Positions 20,717-30,471 of a DNA stretch of 50,682 nt are shown here, one piece after another. Under the pieces are notes generated by a model that saw nothing but the letters and a program-made list of their open reading frames with translations, was not told the origin of the DNA and did not search any database. Source of the DNA: Comamonadaceae bacterium CG_4_9_14_3_um_filter_60_33. GTDB taxonomy: Bacteria; Pseudomonadota; Gammaproteobacteria; Burkholderiales; Burkholderiaceae_C. A program made the position numbers and the translations under genes. The DNA lies in assembly GCA_002789915.1 (NCBI GenBank), contig PFUD01000174.1, positions 1 to 50,682 on the forward strand, in the 5' to 3' direction. Each line of letters starts with the position of its first letter. Position 1 is the first letter of the stretch.

Positions 20717-21814
20717 ATGTCTGCGTCTTTTTTATTGCGCTCACTGCTTCGATCCGCTCGGGTGGGCCGAACGTTGCTTGCCATCATGTCACTGGCTGCG
20801 CTGTCAGTGGCTGCGCAAACGCCGCCCGAGGTCGCCGTGGCTGCGGTGCAGCGCAAGGCCGTGGGCAGCGGCTTTGAGCTTGATGGCGTGGTGCAGCCGG
20901 TCAAGCAAAGCACCGTGTCGGCGCAGGCCTCGGGGCGCATTGTCACGCTGGCGGTCAAGGCTGGTGATGCGGTGCGCGCCGGTCAGTTGCTGGCCACCAT
21001 TGATGACCGTGAAACGCAAACCGGCGTGCAACTCAGCCGCGCCCAAGCGGCGCAGGCGCAGGCCGAGTTGCGCAACGCGCAAGCCAATTTTGACCGCACC
21101 CGGGAGCTGCTGGCGCAGGGCTTTGTCAGCAAAGCGGCCATGGACACGGCTGACGCACAACTCAAGTCAGCGCAGGCCGGCCGCGACCAGGCCAGCGCTG
21201 GTGAAAAGCAGTCCGGGCTGTCGCAGGGTTTTACCCGTGTCACCGCACCGTTTGATGCCTTTGTATTGCAAACGCTCGCCGAGGCGGGTGACCTGGCTTT
21301 TCCTGGCAAGCCGGTGTTGACGCTGTACGCGCCCCTGCCGCTGCGGGTTGTGGTGCAGGTGCCGGTATCACGGTCAAAGCTGGTGCAAGACAGCGCTTCA
21401 GTCGAGGTGCAGGTGCGTGGCACAGACGGCGCCATGCAGTGGGTTCGTCCCAGTCAGGCCAGCCACCTGCCCACCGCAGATGCAGTGTCGCAAACCATTG
21501 AATGGCGACTGCAGTTGCCCGTCAGCGCGGTCCAGGGACTGCTGCCGGGCCAACAGGTGCGGGTGCGTTTTGCCGCTGGCCAGTCGCAGCGTTTGCTCAT
21601 TCCGATGGCAGCCGTGTTGCGCCGTGGCGAGTTGACGGCGGTCTATGTGGCCTCAAATCAGGGCTTCGTGCTCAAGGCGATTCGCCTGGGCGCAGACCAT
21701 GGTGCGCAAGGCGTTGAGGTACTGGCGGGGCTGAGCGACGCCGATCAGGTGGCACTTGCGCCGGTACGTGCTGGCCTGGCCGGGGCCAGACCTGTTGGTA
21801 ACGTGGCGCAGTGA
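20717..21814 (+). CDS. RND efflux periplasmic adaptor (membrane fusion protein)
   Basis: A 365-residue adaptor that links an RND pump to an outer-membrane channel. An N-terminal signal (about 1-33, ending SVAAQ) precedes the family domains. The lipoyl-like half-motif is VSAQASGRIVTLAVKAGDAVRAGQLLATID, followed by a helical hairpin rich in Ala/Gln (about 95-160), then the second lipoyl half (TRVTAPFDAFVLQTLAEAGDLAFPGKPVL) and a beta-barrel region. No lipobox is seen. It is the first gene of the five-gene operon, with one base between its stop and the pump's ATG. No outer-membrane factor gene is in the operon, so a channel encoded elsewhere must be used. Confidence 0.92.
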   Translation: MSASFLLRSLLRSARVGRTLLAIMSLAALSVAAQTPPEVAVAAVQRKAVGSGFELDGVVQPVKQSTVSAQASGRIVTLAVKAGDAVRAGQLLATIDDRETQTGVQLSRAQAAQAQAELRNAQANFDRTRELLAQGFVSKAAMDTADAQLKSAQAGRDQASAGEKQSGLSQGFTRVTAPFDAFVLQTLAEAGDLAFPGKPVLTLYAPLPLRVVVQVPVSRSKLVQDSASVEVQVRGTDGAMQWVRPSQASHLPTADAVSQTIEWRLQLPVSAVQGLLPGQQVRVRFAAGQSQRLLIPMAAVLRRGELTAVYVASNQGFVLKAIRLGADHGAQGVEVLAGLSDADQVALAPVRAGLAGARPVGNVAQ

Positions 21815-21815
21815 C

Positions 21816-24800
21816 ATGAGCATGTCTGACGAATCCAAACTTGGTATCTCCGGGCGCATGGCCCGGGCTTTCAAGCTCAACGCCATCACGCCCTTGCTGG
21901 CGCTGGTGGCGCTGCTGCTGGGTGTTTTTGCGGTGTTGGTGACGCCGCGCGAGGAAGAGCCGCAGATCAACGTCACCATGGCCAATGTGTTGATTCCCTT
22001 TCCCGGGGCCAGCAGTGTCGATGTGCACAACATGGTGGCGCGCCCGGCCGAGCAGGTGTTGAGCCAGATTGCCGACATCGAGCACACCTATTCCGTGGCA
22101 CGCCCCGGCATGGCCGTGATGACGGTGCAGTTCAAGGTGGGCGTGCCGCGCACCGAGGCGCTGGTGCGCCTGTACGACGTGCTCAACGCCAATCAGGATT
22201 GGTTGCCGCGCGAGCTGGGCACACTCACGCCCATTGTCAAGCCCAAGGGCATCGACGATGTGCCGGTGCTGGCCGTCACGCTGTGGAGCGAGGATGCCTT
22301 GCCTGCTGTTGATCTGGAGCGCGTGGCGCATACCCTTGAGGCCGAATTGAAGCGGGTGCCGGGCACGCGCGAGGTGCAGACCATTGGCGGGCCGCAGCGC
22401 GCCGTGCAGGTTTGGCTCGACCCGGTGCGCCTGCGCGAGCGTGGTGTCGATGTGCTGTCGCTCAAGGCCATGCTGGCCGCCGCCAACGCCAGCATGCCGT
22501 CGGGTTCAGTGCTCGACCCGCAAGTGTTGGGTGGCCAGATGCTGAGCGTGGAAACGGGTGAATTTTTGCGCTCGGCCCAAGACGTGGGCGATGTGGTGGT
22601 CGGCGTCAGCAATGGCCTGCCGGTGTACCTGCGCGAGGTGGCCCGCATCGAGACCGGTGCGCAATTGCCGCAGCGCTATGTCTGGTACACACCCGGCGCG
22701 GGCACGAGCGCAGTTACTGCGTCGGACAGCCCGGCCGGGTCGGTTATGGCGCCAGGCGGGGTCTACCCGGCCCTGACCCTGACTGTGACCAAAAAGCCCG
22801 GTACCAACGCTGTCGACGTGTCAAGAGCGGTGCGTGCGCGCGTGCAGGAACTCGGTAACACCGTAATTCCCGGCAATATCCAAACCACCATCACCCGCGA
22901 CTACGGCGAAACAGCGGCTGAAAAAGCCAACAAACTGATCCAGAAACTGGCCTTTGCCACCGGTTCGGTGATTTTGTTGGTGGGTTTTGCACTGGGCCGT
23001 CGCGAGGCGATCATTGTGGGCGCTGCTGTCATTCTGACCCTGACCGCCACGCTGTTTGCGTCATGGGCCTGGGGCTTCACGCTGAACCGGGTGTCGTTGT
23101 TTGCGCTGATTTTTTCCATTGGTATTCTGGTCGATGACGCTATTGTGGTGGTGGAAAACATCCACCGGCACCAAAAGCTGTTCCCGGATCGCAGCTTGCG
23201 CGAAATTATTCCTGGCGCGGTCGATGAGGTGGGCGGCCCCACCATTCTGGCCACTTTGACGGTGATCGCCGCGCTGCTGCCGATGGCTTTCGTGACCGGT
23301 TTGATGGGCCCTTACATGAGCCCGATTCCGATCAACGCCAGTCTGGGCATGGCGATTTCTTTGGCCATTGCCTTCACGGTCACGCCCTGGCTGGCGCTGA
23401 AAGTGATGCGTGAGCATGGTCACACCGACGCTGCCGCCGAGACCAAGGGCTTGGGGCCCAAATTGCAGCGTCTGTTCACCTGGGTGCTGACACCGTTTCT
23501 GACCAGTGCCAAAAAACGCTGGCTGTTGCTGCTCGGCATTTTGGCCGCGCTGCTGCTGTCAGTGGGGTTAACACTGGTGCAGTGGGTGGTGCTGAAAATG
23601 CTGCCCTTTGACAACAAGAGCGAGTTCCAGGTGGTGGTCGAAATGCCAGCGGGCACGCCGCTCGAAAACACCGCGGCCACGCTGCATGAGCTGGGCGCAT
23701 TTTTGGCGCAGCAACCGGAGGTTTTGAATCTGCAAGCCTATGCGGGCACGGCTTCACCCATCACCTTCAACGGACTGGTGCGCCAATACTATTTGCGCGC
23801 TGACGCCGAGCAGGGCGACGTACAGGTCAATCTGGTAGATAAACATCACCGCAGCGACAAAAGTCATGTGATTGCCCAGCGTCTGCGCCCAGCGCTGGAA
23901 GAAATTGGCAACCGCCACCAAGCGCTCATCAAGGTGGTGGAGGTGCCGCCCGGTCCGCCGGTGATGTCGCCGCTGGTGGCCGAGGTCTATGGCCCCGATG
24001 AGGCTGGCCGCCAAGCGCTGGCCCTGCGCGTGGCGCTGGCGTTTGCCGCCACCCCGGACATTGTCGGTGTCGATACCTCGCTTGAAGAAGACGCTCCCCG
24101 CGCTTACCTGAAAGTGCGCCGCCAGCGCGCCGAGTCGCTGGGCATTTCGGTGGCGATGGTGGCGCAGACAGCGGCCATGGCACTGAGCGGGGTCGATGCC
24201 GCCTATCTGCATGATGGCCATACCAAATATCCGGTGCCGGTGCGCCTGCAATTGCCGCTGGTCGATCAGGTTGGGCTCGACGCGATTTTGGCCATGCCGC
24301 TGCGCGCTGCCAATGGCCAAATGGTGCCGCTGTCAGAGCTGGTGCAAGTGGAGCATGGCGTGATCGACAAGCCCTTCTTCACCAAGGACTTGCAGGGCGT
24401 CAGCTACGTGTTCGGCGACATGGCGGGCAAGCTCGATTCGCCCTTGTATGGTCTGTTTGCCATTCGCGACAAACTGCAGGCGGCTGCGCTGCCAGGCACC
24501 GGCGACTTGGGTGAATACTGGATCAGCCAACCCAGCGACCCCTATCGCCAATATTCGGTCAAGTGGGACGGAGAGTGGCAGATCACCTACGACACCTTCC
24601 GCGACATGGGTGCGGCTTATGGCGTCGGGCTGATTTTGATTTACCTGCTGGTGGTGGCGCAGTTCAAGAGCTACTTGACGCCGCTGGTGATCATGGCGCC
24701 GATCCCGCTGACCATCATTGGCGTGATGCCGGGGCACGCGTTGCTGCAGTCGCAATTCACCGCCACGTCGATGATCGGCATGATTGCGCTGGCGGGCATC

Positions 24801-25118
24801 ATTGTGCGCAACTCCATTTTGCTGGTGGACTTTATCGAGTTGCAGGTGGCGCAGGGCGTTGCCTTCAAGGAGGCGGTGATTTCTTCTGCGGCGGTGCGCG
24901 CGCAACCCATTGCCTTGACCGGGCTGGCGGCCATGATTGGTGCCTTCTTCATTCTGGACGATCCCATCTTCAACGGGCTCGCCATTTCGCTGATCTTCGG
25001 TATTCTGGTCTCCACGCTGCTCACGCTGGTGGTGATTCCGGTACTGTATTACGCGCTGTACTGGCGCCGTCATCAAGCGCACGAAGAGGCGCCAACTTCC
25101 CTCGGTAACGCTCACTAA
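21816..25118 (+). CDS. RND efflux permease (HAE-type)
   Basis: A 1100-residue inner-membrane pump driven by protons. It has the RND layout: one helix, a large periplasmic loop, a helix bundle, a second loop and a final helix bundle. Helix 4 has GILVDDAIVVVENI (about residue 440), whose paired Asp residues are the proton relay of hydrophobe/amphiphile exporters. Heavy-metal RND pumps carry a different motif, so a metal substrate is less likely. The C-terminal bundle has AGIIVRNSILLVDFIELQ. MSMSDES at 21816 begins one base after the adaptor's stop. Its partner genes suggest export of a sulfur-related or thiol-reactive compound, which is inference. Confidence 0.93.
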   Translation: MSMSDESKLGISGRMARAFKLNAITPLLALVALLLGVFAVLVTPREEEPQINVTMANVLIPFPGASSVDVHNMVARPAEQVLSQIADIEHTYSVARPGMAVMTVQFKVGVPRTEALVRLYDVLNANQDWLPRELGTLTPIVKPKGIDDVPVLAVTLWSEDALPAVDLERVAHTLEAELKRVPGTREVQTIGGPQRAVQVWLDPVRLRERGVDVLSLKAMLAAANASMPSGSVLDPQVLGGQMLSVETGEFLRSAQDVGDVVVGVSNGLPVYLREVARIETGAQLPQRYVWYTPGAGTSAVTASDSPAGSVMAPGGVYPALTLTVTKKPGTNAVDVSRAVRARVQELGNTVIPGNIQTTITRDYGETAAEKANKLIQKLAFATGSVILLVGFALGRREAIIVGAAVILTLTATLFASWAWGFTLNRVSLFALIFSIGILVDDAIVVVENIHRHQKLFPDRSLREIIPGAVDEVGGPTILATLTVIAALLPMAFVTGLMGPYMSPIPINASLGMAISLAIAFTVTPWLALKVMREHGHTDAAAETKGLGPKLQRLFTWVLTPFLTSAKKRWLLLLGILAALLLSVGLTLVQWVVLKMLPFDNKSEFQVVVEMPAGTPLENTAATLHELGAFLAQQPEVLNLQAYAGTASPITFNGLVRQYYLRADAEQGDVQVNLVDKHHRSDKSHVIAQRLRPALEEIGNRHQALIKVVEVPPGPPVMSPLVAEVYGPDEAGRQALALRVALAFAATPDIVGVDTSLEEDAPRAYLKVRRQRAESLGISVAMVAQTAAMALSGVDAAYLHDGHTKYPVPVRLQLPLVDQVGLDAILAMPLRAANGQMVPLSELVQVEHGVIDKPFFTKDLQGVSYVFGDMAGKLDSPLYGLFAIRDKLQAAALPGTGDLGEYWISQPSDPYRQYSVKWDGEWQITYDTFRDMGAAYGVGLILIYLLVVAQFKSYLTPLVIMAPIPLTIIGVMPGHALLQSQFTATSMIGMIALAGIIVRNSILLVDFIELQVAQGVAFKEAVISSAAVRAQPIALTGLAAMIGAFFILDDPIFNGLAISLIFGILVSTLLTLVVIPVLYYALYWRRHQAHEEAPTSLGNAH

Positions 25119-25142
25119 CTTTTACATTACAGGAGACAAGAC

Positions 25143-26429
25143 ATGGCTCACATCGTCATCATGGGTGCAGGCATTGGCGGCATGCCCGCAGCTTACGAAT
25201 TGCGCGAAATGCTGCCCCCCGAGCATCGCATCACGGTGGTCAATGCCACCGACTACTTTCAGTTTGTGCCGAGCAATCCGTGGGTCGCGGTGGGCTGGCG
25301 CGAGCGCGAGGCCGTCACCCTGCCGATTGCGCCGTATCTGGCGCGTAAGAAAATTGGCTTTATCGGCAAAGCCGTGACCCACATTGATGCCGATGCCAAC
25401 AAGCTCACGCTGCTTGATGGCGAGACGCTGGACTACGACTACCTGCTGATTGCCACTGGCCCCAAGCTGGCCTTTGACGAGGTGCCAGGCGCCGGGCCGG
25501 TGAAGTCGGGTGGCGGTGGCTTGACCCATTCCATTTGTCATGTGGACCACGCCCAGGCCTTGTTTGCTGATTACGAAGAATTTTTGAAGAACCCCGGTCC
25601 GATCGTGGTCGGTGCCATGCCAGGCGCCAGTTGCTTTGGCCCGGCTTATGAATTCACCATGATTTTGGACACCGACTTGCGTCGCCGCAAATTGCGCAAC
25701 AAGGTGCCCATCACCTATGTCACCAGCGAACCTTATATTGGCCACCTGGGGCTCGGCGGTGTCGGCGACAGCAAATCGATGCTGGAGTCCGAGTTTCGCA
25801 ACCGCGATGTCAAGTGGATTACCAATGCCAAAACCACCAAAGTTGAGCCTGGCAAGATGTTCGTCACGCAAATTGATGACCAAGGCAACGTGCTCAAAGA
25901 CCACGAGGTGGCGTTCAAACTGTCGATGATGCTGCCCGCCTTCAAGGGCGTTGACGCGGTGGCGGCGGTGCCCAAGTTGTGTAACCCGCGCGGCATGGTC
26001 ATCATTGACGAATTCCAGCGTAGCAAGGCGTACCGCAACATTTATTCGGCTGGCGTCTGCGTCGCCATTCCACCGGTTGAAGTCACGCCTGTTCCGACCG
26101 GTTGCCCCAAAACCGGCTACATGATCGAGAGCATGATGACCGCCATTTGTCACAACATTGCCAATGATCTGCTCGGCAAACCCGCCACCGCCAAGGGCAC
26201 CTGGAATGCGGTGTGCCTGGCAGACATGGGTGACACCGGCGCCGCGTTTGTGGCGCTGCCGCAAATTCCGCCGCGCAACGTGAACTGGTTCAAAAAGGGC
26301 AAGTGGGTGCACCTGGCCAAGATTGCCTACGAGAAATATTTCATGCGCAAGCTCAAAAAAGGCACTTCCGAGCCGATCTATGAAAAATACGTCATGGGCC
26401 TGCTCGGTATCAATCGTCTCAACAAGTAA
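25143..26429 (+). CDS. Sulfide:quinone oxidoreductase-like FAD protein
   Basis: A 428-residue flavoprotein of the disulfide-reductase fold. The FAD motif is GAGIGGMPAA (8-17), with ATGP (104-107) and the second FAD contact YSAGVCVA (301-308). Cys132 (SICHVDHA) and Cys164 (GASCFGPAYEF) are 32 residues apart, as are the paired redox cysteines of SQR. Cys321 in PTGCPKTGYMIE lies in the region of the third. The C-terminal stretch (about 385-428) has amphipathic basic helices suited to membrane binding. SQR oxidises sulfide and passes electrons to quinone. GGAGA precedes the ATG. I am sure of the family; substrate is inferred. Confidence 0.85.
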   Translation: MAHIVIMGAGIGGMPAAYELREMLPPEHRITVVNATDYFQFVPSNPWVAVGWREREAVTLPIAPYLARKKIGFIGKAVTHIDADANKLTLLDGETLDYDYLLIATGPKLAFDEVPGAGPVKSGGGGLTHSICHVDHAQALFADYEEFLKNPGPIVVGAMPGASCFGPAYEFTMILDTDLRRRKLRNKVPITYVTSEPYIGHLGLGGVGDSKSMLESEFRNRDVKWITNAKTTKVEPGKMFVTQIDDQGNVLKDHEVAFKLSMMLPAFKGVDAVAAVPKLCNPRGMVIIDEFQRSKAYRNIYSAGVCVAIPPVEVTPVPTGCPKTGYMIESMMTAICHNIANDLLGKPATAKGTWNAVCLADMGDTGAAFVALPQIPPRNVNWFKKGKWVHLAKIAYEKYFMRKLKKGTSEPIYEKYVMGLLGINRLNK

Positions 26430-26446
26430 TCAAAGGAGTTTTTGCA

Positions 26447-26671
26447 ATGACAGTGCAACGTTATATTTTGGTCTTTGCCGGCCTGTTCATCATGATCTCA
26501 CTGGCCTTGGGCGTTGAAGGCAGCCCGCTGTTTGTCAGCAAGTGGGCGCTGGCGTTCACCGCTTTTGTTGGTGCCAACCTGTTTCAATCCGGCTTCACCA
26601 ATTTTTGTCCACTCGGCATCATTCTGAAAAAGCTGGGCGTGCCTGAGTCAAAAATCGGTTGCGCCAACTGA
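26447..26671 (+). CDS. DUF2892 (YgaP-type) inner-membrane protein
   Basis: A 74-residue protein with two hydrophobic helices (about 6-24 and 34-50) and the DUF2892 signature FQSGFTNFCPLGIILKKLGV (46-65). The Cys in NFCP is the conserved residue of this group. The same domain forms the membrane part of the rhodanese YgaP and often accompanies sulfur-handling genes. It sits 17 bp after the SQR-like gene with an AAAGGAG site. Role unknown; it may anchor or pass persulfide sulfur. Confidence 0.85.
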   Translation: MTVQRYILVFAGLFIMISLALGVEGSPLFVSKWALAFTAFVGANLFQSGFTNFCPLGIILKKLGVPESKIGCAN

Positions 26672-26699
26672 TCGCCCCATCGTTTGACAGGACCACCGC

Positions 26700-26990
26700 A
26701 TGACCGTGTTAACCAGTGAAACCGGCCGCACTGAGGTGCTCAATCGCCTTAAGCGTGCCGAAGGCCAGATTCGGGGCGTGCAGCGCATGCTTGAAGAGGG
26801 CGAGAGTTGCCTCAAGATCAGTCAGCAGTTTTCCGCCGTGCGCAAGGCGCTTGACAGTACCTATCTGCGCATGACCATGTGTTTCATGGAGCAAGAGCTG
26901 ACCCAGTGCGTGGCCCCCGATGCTGCCCAAAAAGAGAGCCTGGACACCATGCTCAAGGACATGGAGAACCTGCTCTCGCGCATGGGTTAA
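26700..26990 (+). CDS. CsoR/FrmR/CstR-family (DUF156) transcriptional repressor
   Basis: A 96-residue all-helical repressor; [20 protein letters not shown] (16-35) and [15 protein letters not shown] are family hallmarks. Members sense Cu(I) (CsoR), Ni/Co (RcnR), formaldehyde (FrmR) or persulfide (CstR). Cysteines are at 37, 61 and 70. Cys37 matches the first ligand of CsoR, but the second cysteine comes 33 residues later instead of 29, an extra helical turn, and the position of the copper-binding His is Glu66. Copper sensing is therefore unlikely and thiol or persulfide chemistry more likely. It is the last gene of the operon and should repress it through the two promoter inverted repeats. 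It overlaps mnmA tail to tail by 4 bases. Confidence 0.87.
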   Translation: MTVLTSETGRTEVLNRLKRAEGQIRGVQRMLEEGESCLKISQQFSAVRKALDSTYLRMTMCFMEQELTQCVAPDAAQKESLDTMLKDMENLLSRMG

Positions 26991-28117
26991 GGCAATGTTT
27001 CCTGGCCCGAAATTGTGCCGCCGCCCAGGCAGACTTCGCCGTCATACAGCACAGCAGACTGGCCCGGCGTAACGGCCCATTGCGGCGCTGAAAAGTTCAG
27101 GTTGAAGGCGTCCAACGACTGCATGTGCAGCTGGCAGGGTGCGTCCGCCTGGCGGTAGCGCGTCTTGGCCGCAAGCGCTTGGGCTGTGGGCGCTTCACCC
27201 GCGACCCAACTGCCATCTTGCGCCACCAATTCTTTCGACAGCAGCCACGGGTGATCGTGGCCTTGCACCACCCACAAGGCGTTGTGGGCCATGTCCTTGC
27301 GCGCTACAAACCAGGGCGCGTGGTCGCCACCGCCGCGCGGCGCGCCTTTGGCCTTGAGGCCGCCAATGCCCAGGCCCTGGCGCTGGCCCAGTGTGTAAAA
27401 GCTCAATCCCACATGCTCGCCGATGGTGTGGCCTTTGTCATTCTTGATCGGGCCAGGCTCCTTGGCGATGTAGCGGTTCAGGAATTCTCGGAATGGGCGT
27501 TCACCGATGAAGCAGATGCCGGTGGAGTCCTTCTTTTCGGCGTTCGGCAAGCCGATCTCCAGCGCGATGCGGCGAACCTCGGTTTTCAGTAACTCACCGA
27601 CAGGAAACAGCGTGTTGGCCAGTTGTTTCTGATTCAGCCGGTGCAGAAAATAGCTTTGGTCCTTGGCCGGGTCCAGACCCTTAAGCAATTCGTGTTTTTC
27701 GGTGTCGGCATTCAAGCGCACGCGGGCGTAATGGCCGGTGGCTATTTTGTCGGCGCCCAGGCGCATGGCGTGGTCCAGGAAAGCTTTGAACTTGATTTCG
27801 GCGTTGCACAAAATGTCGGGGTTGGGCGTGCGCCCAGCGCTGTATTCGCGCAGGAATTCGGCAAACACCCGGTCTTTGTATTCGGCGGCAAAGTTGACGT
27901 GCTCGATCTCGATACCGATCACGTCGGCCACCGCGGCAGCATCCAGAAAATCCTGGCGCGACGAGCAGTAGTCATCGTCATCATCGCCCTCCCAGTTTTT
28001 CATGAAGATGCCGATCACCTCATGGCCTTGTTGCTTGAGCAGCCAAGCGGTTACGGCCGAGTCCACGCCGCCGCTCAGGCCCACCACCACGCGGTGCCGC
28101 CCGGGCGCGGCGCTCAT
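26987..28117 (-). CDS. mnmA: tRNA-specific 2-thiouridylase MnmA
   Basis: Adds sulfur to U34 of Lys, Glu and Gln tRNAs (s2U). The 376-residue enzyme has the ATP-pyrophosphatase loop [10 protein letters not shown] (13-22), the catalytic Cys104 in NPDILCN and the persulfide-receiving Cys202 in [13 protein letters not shown]. Both match the family. The ATG at 28117 overlaps the stop of nudJ by 4 bases (ATGA), so they are co-translated. The nudJ-mnmA order is also found in E. coli. Confidence 0.97.
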   Translation of the reverse strand: MSAAPGRHRVVVGLSGGVDSAVTAWLLKQQGHEVIGIFMKNWEGDDDDDYCSSRQDFLDAAAVADVIGIEIEHVNFAAEYKDRVFAEFLREYSAGRTPNPDILCNAEIKFKAFLDHAMRLGADKIATGHYARVRLNADTEKHELLKGLDPAKDQSYFLHRLNQKQLANTLFPVGELLKTEVRRIALEIGLPNAEKKDSTGICFIGERPFREFLNRYIAKEPGPIKNDKGHTIGEHVGLSFYTLGQRQGLGIGGLKAKGAPRGGGDHAPWFVARKDMAHNALWVVQGHDHPWLLSKELVAQDGSWVAGEAPTAQALAAKTRYRQADAPCQLHMQSLDAFNLNFSAPQWAVTPGQSAVLYDGEVCLGGGTISGQETLP

Positions 28118-28632
28118 GCCATGCCGCCCGTGGCTGGAACCGTCGGGCGGAGCACGCTGTTGTGGGTGTGGATCAAGTCAAGCGGGTAGCGCTGGCCGCG
28201 CAAATAGTCTTCCATGCATTCAATGATGAGCGGGCTGCGGTGGCGCTCGGCGCTGGCGCGAATCTCTTCAGGGTTCAGCCACAGCGTGCGCACAATGCCG
28301 GTGTCGAGGCTGCGCCCCGGTTGCACTTCGCCCAGCGTGCCGCAAAAAGCAAAGCGCAGGTAGGTGACGTCTTCGGCCGCATGCTGCGCGCGCGCCGGGC
28401 GCTGAAAACGCGACATATACACACCGAGCAAATGCGTGGGGGTGAACAGGTGCGTGGTTTCTTCAAGCGCCTCGCGGGCGCAGGCGCTCACCAGGCTCTC
28501 GCTTTCGTCGAGGTGACCTGCCGGGTTGTTCAGGCGCAGGCCCTCTGGGGTGTGCTCTTCAACCAGCAGGAATTTGCCGTTTTGTTCAATGATTGCCGCC
28601 ACGGTGGCGCTGGGTTTCCATCGGATATTCAT
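28114..28632 (-). CDS. nudJ: NUDIX hydrolase, NudJ type
   Basis: A 172-residue pyrophosphatase. The Nudix box runs from Gly39: [23 protein letters not shown], matching Gx5Ex7REUxEE except that the final Gly-aliphatic pair is replaced by Thr-His. E. coli NudJ hydrolyses nucleoside tri- and diphosphates and thiamine-precursor pyrophosphate. Its position directly upstream of mnmA, with a 4-base overlap, supports the NudJ assignment. The divergent pntAB genes share its upstream spacer. Confidence 0.88.
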   Translation of the reverse strand: MNIRWKPSATVAAIIEQNGKFLLVEEHTPEGLRLNNPAGHLDESESLVSACAREALEETTHLFTPTHLLGVYMSRFQRPARAQHAAEDVTYLRFAFCGTLGEVQPGRSLDTGIVRTLWLNPEEIRASAERHRSPLIIECMEDYLRGQRYPLDLIHTHNSVLRPTVPATGGMA

Positions 28633-28688
28633 GCCCGGATTATCGGCAAAGAGCGCCGTGGCCCGCCGTTGGCGCCTAGCCCCAAAGT

Positions 28689-28702
28689 TTGAGATGGATC
28701 AA
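28689..28702. promoter_or_regulatory. Candidate FNR/ANR box upstream of pntAB
   Basis: TTGAG-ATGG-ATCAA matches the FNR consensus TTGAT-N4-ATCAA at nine of ten positions. It lies between divergent nudJ and pntA. A weak -10 box (TAAGCT, 28745-28750) would place it near -61, a known FNR activator position. Oxygen control of transhydrogenase here is inference. Confidence 0.4.
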
Positions 28703-28797
28703 ATAGTGAACGGGTCACCGATCCAAAACTCGAAAAAACTGATGTAAGCTCGCCCGGTTAGTTCGATCCCGCCCAAAATCATACGAGGAGACGCTTC

Positions 28798-30456
28798 ATG
28801 CAAGCTGGTGCCACCACTCAAGGCTTATCGGATAAATCCGTCGTTTCACCCCCTCCGTCATCACCTCAAACCCCGCAATGCATCGGCGTCCCACGCGAAG
28901 TTTTTCCTGGTGAAAAACGCGTGGCCACCGTGCCTGAGGTGGTTGAAAAATTGATCAAACTCGGCTTCAAGGTGGCCGTTGAAACGGGTGCTGGCGAGTT
29001 GGCCAATTGCGACGACGCGTCCTATCGCGCCGCCGGTGCCGAAGTTGTCGACACAGCCGCATCACTTTGGGCGGCCTCTGACATTGTCTTCAAGGTGCGC
29101 GGCCCAACCACTGACGAAGTGGCGCTGATGCATGAAGGTCAGACCTTGATCAGTTTCATCTGGCCGGCACAAAACCCTGAGCTGATGCAACTGCTTGCCG
29201 CCAAAAAGGTGAATGTGCTGGCCATTGACGCGTTGCCGCGTACCCTGAGCCGGGCGCAGAAAATGGACGCACTGACCTCACAGGCCGGTGTCGCCGGCTA
29301 CCGTGCCGTCATCGAAGCCGCCAACGCTTTTGGCCGATTCTTTAGCGGCCAGATCACGGCAGCGGGCAAGGTGCCGCCAGCCAAGGTTTTCATTGCCGGT
29401 GCCGGCGTGGCAGGCTTGGCGGCCATTGGCACGGCCTCCAGCCTGGGCGCCATCGTGCGCGCCAATGACACCCGTGCCGAAGTGGCCGATCAGGTGGTGT
29501 CTCTGGGTGGCGAATTCGTCAAGGTCGATTATGTGGAAGAAGGCTCCGGCGGCGGCGGCTACGCCAAGGTCATGAGCGAGGGCTTCCAGCAAGCCCAGCG
29601 CGCCATGTACGCCAAGCAGGCCAAAGACGTTGACATCATCATCACCACCGCGCTGATCCCGGGCCGCCCAGCGCCCAAGCTGATCACCGCCGAGATGGTG
29701 CAGAGCATGAAGCCCGGCAGCGTGATCGTTGACATGGCTGCCGAGCAGGGCGGCAACTGCGAATTGACCGAGCCAGGTCAGGCGGTGGTCAAGCACGGTG
29801 TGACCATCGTCGGCTACACCGATTTGGTCTCGCGACTGTCGCGGCAGTCGTCCACGCTGTATGGCACCAACCTGTTCCGACTGACCGAGGAGCTGTGCAA
29901 GACCAAAGACGGCATCATCGACGTCAACATGGAAGACGACGCCATTCGCGGCCTGACCGTCATCAAGGAAGGCAATATCACCTGGCCACCACCGGCTCCC
30001 AAGGTGGCGGCGGCGCCACCCGCAGCGGCCAAACCGGCAGCGGCGCCTGCAGTCAAAAAAGCCAAAGGCCACGGCGAGCCCAGTGCGCCCATGCCGGCGG
30101 GCAAGCTGGTCATCATGTTTGCCGTCGCAGCTGCATTGTTCTGGTTGATTGGCCGCAGCGCGCCCAAGGAGTTCATGTCGCACTTCACGGTGTTCGTGCT
30201 GGCCTGCTTTATCGGTTACATGGTGGTGTGGAACGTGAAACCCGCCTTGCACACACCGCTGATGAGCGTCACCAACGCCATATCAAGCATCATTGCCATC
30301 GGCGCGCTGGTGCAAATATCGCCGTTGATGGATGCGGCTTCGCGGCCCAACGGGCTGATCACCTGGATCGCGGCCGTGGCCGTTGGCCTGACAGCCATCA
30401 ATATGTTCGGCGGCTTTGCCGTCACCCAGCGCATGCTGGCCATGTTCCGCAAATAA
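28798..30456 (+). CDS. pntA: NAD(P) transhydrogenase subunit alpha
   Basis: Alpha subunit of the proton-translocating transhydrogenase, which makes NADPH from NADH using the proton gradient. The 552-residue product holds the NAD-binding domain (about 25-400), with [19 protein letters not shown] at its start and [18 protein letters not shown] as nucleotide loop. An Ala/Pro linker (about 400-430) follows, then membrane helices (about 435-550). It is thus the full E. coli-like fused form, not split into PntAA and PntAB, with about 25 extra N-terminal residues. GGAG precedes the ATG. pntB follows after 15 bp. Confidence 0.96.
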   Translation: MQAGATTQGLSDKSVVSPPPSSPQTPQCIGVPREVFPGEKRVATVPEVVEKLIKLGFKVAVETGAGELANCDDASYRAAGAEVVDTAASLWAASDIVFKVRGPTTDEVALMHEGQTLISFIWPAQNPELMQLLAAKKVNVLAIDALPRTLSRAQKMDALTSQAGVAGYRAVIEAANAFGRFFSGQITAAGKVPPAKVFIAGAGVAGLAAIGTASSLGAIVRANDTRAEVADQVVSLGGEFVKVDYVEEGSGGGGYAKVMSEGFQQAQRAMYAKQAKDVDIIITTALIPGRPAPKLITAEMVQSMKPGSVIVDMAAEQGGNCELTEPGQAVVKHGVTIVGYTDLVSRLSRQSSTLYGTNLFRLTEELCKTKDGIIDVNMEDDAIRGLTVIKEGNITWPPPAPKVAAAPPAAAKPAAAPAVKKAKGHGEPSAPMPAGKLVIMFAVAAALFWLIGRSAPKEFMSHFTVFVLACFIGYMVVWNVKPALHTPLMSVTNAISSIIAIGALVQISPLMDAASRPNGLITWIAAVAVGLTAINMFGGFAVTQRMLAMFRK

Positions 30457-30471
30457 TAAAAGGAGCCACGC

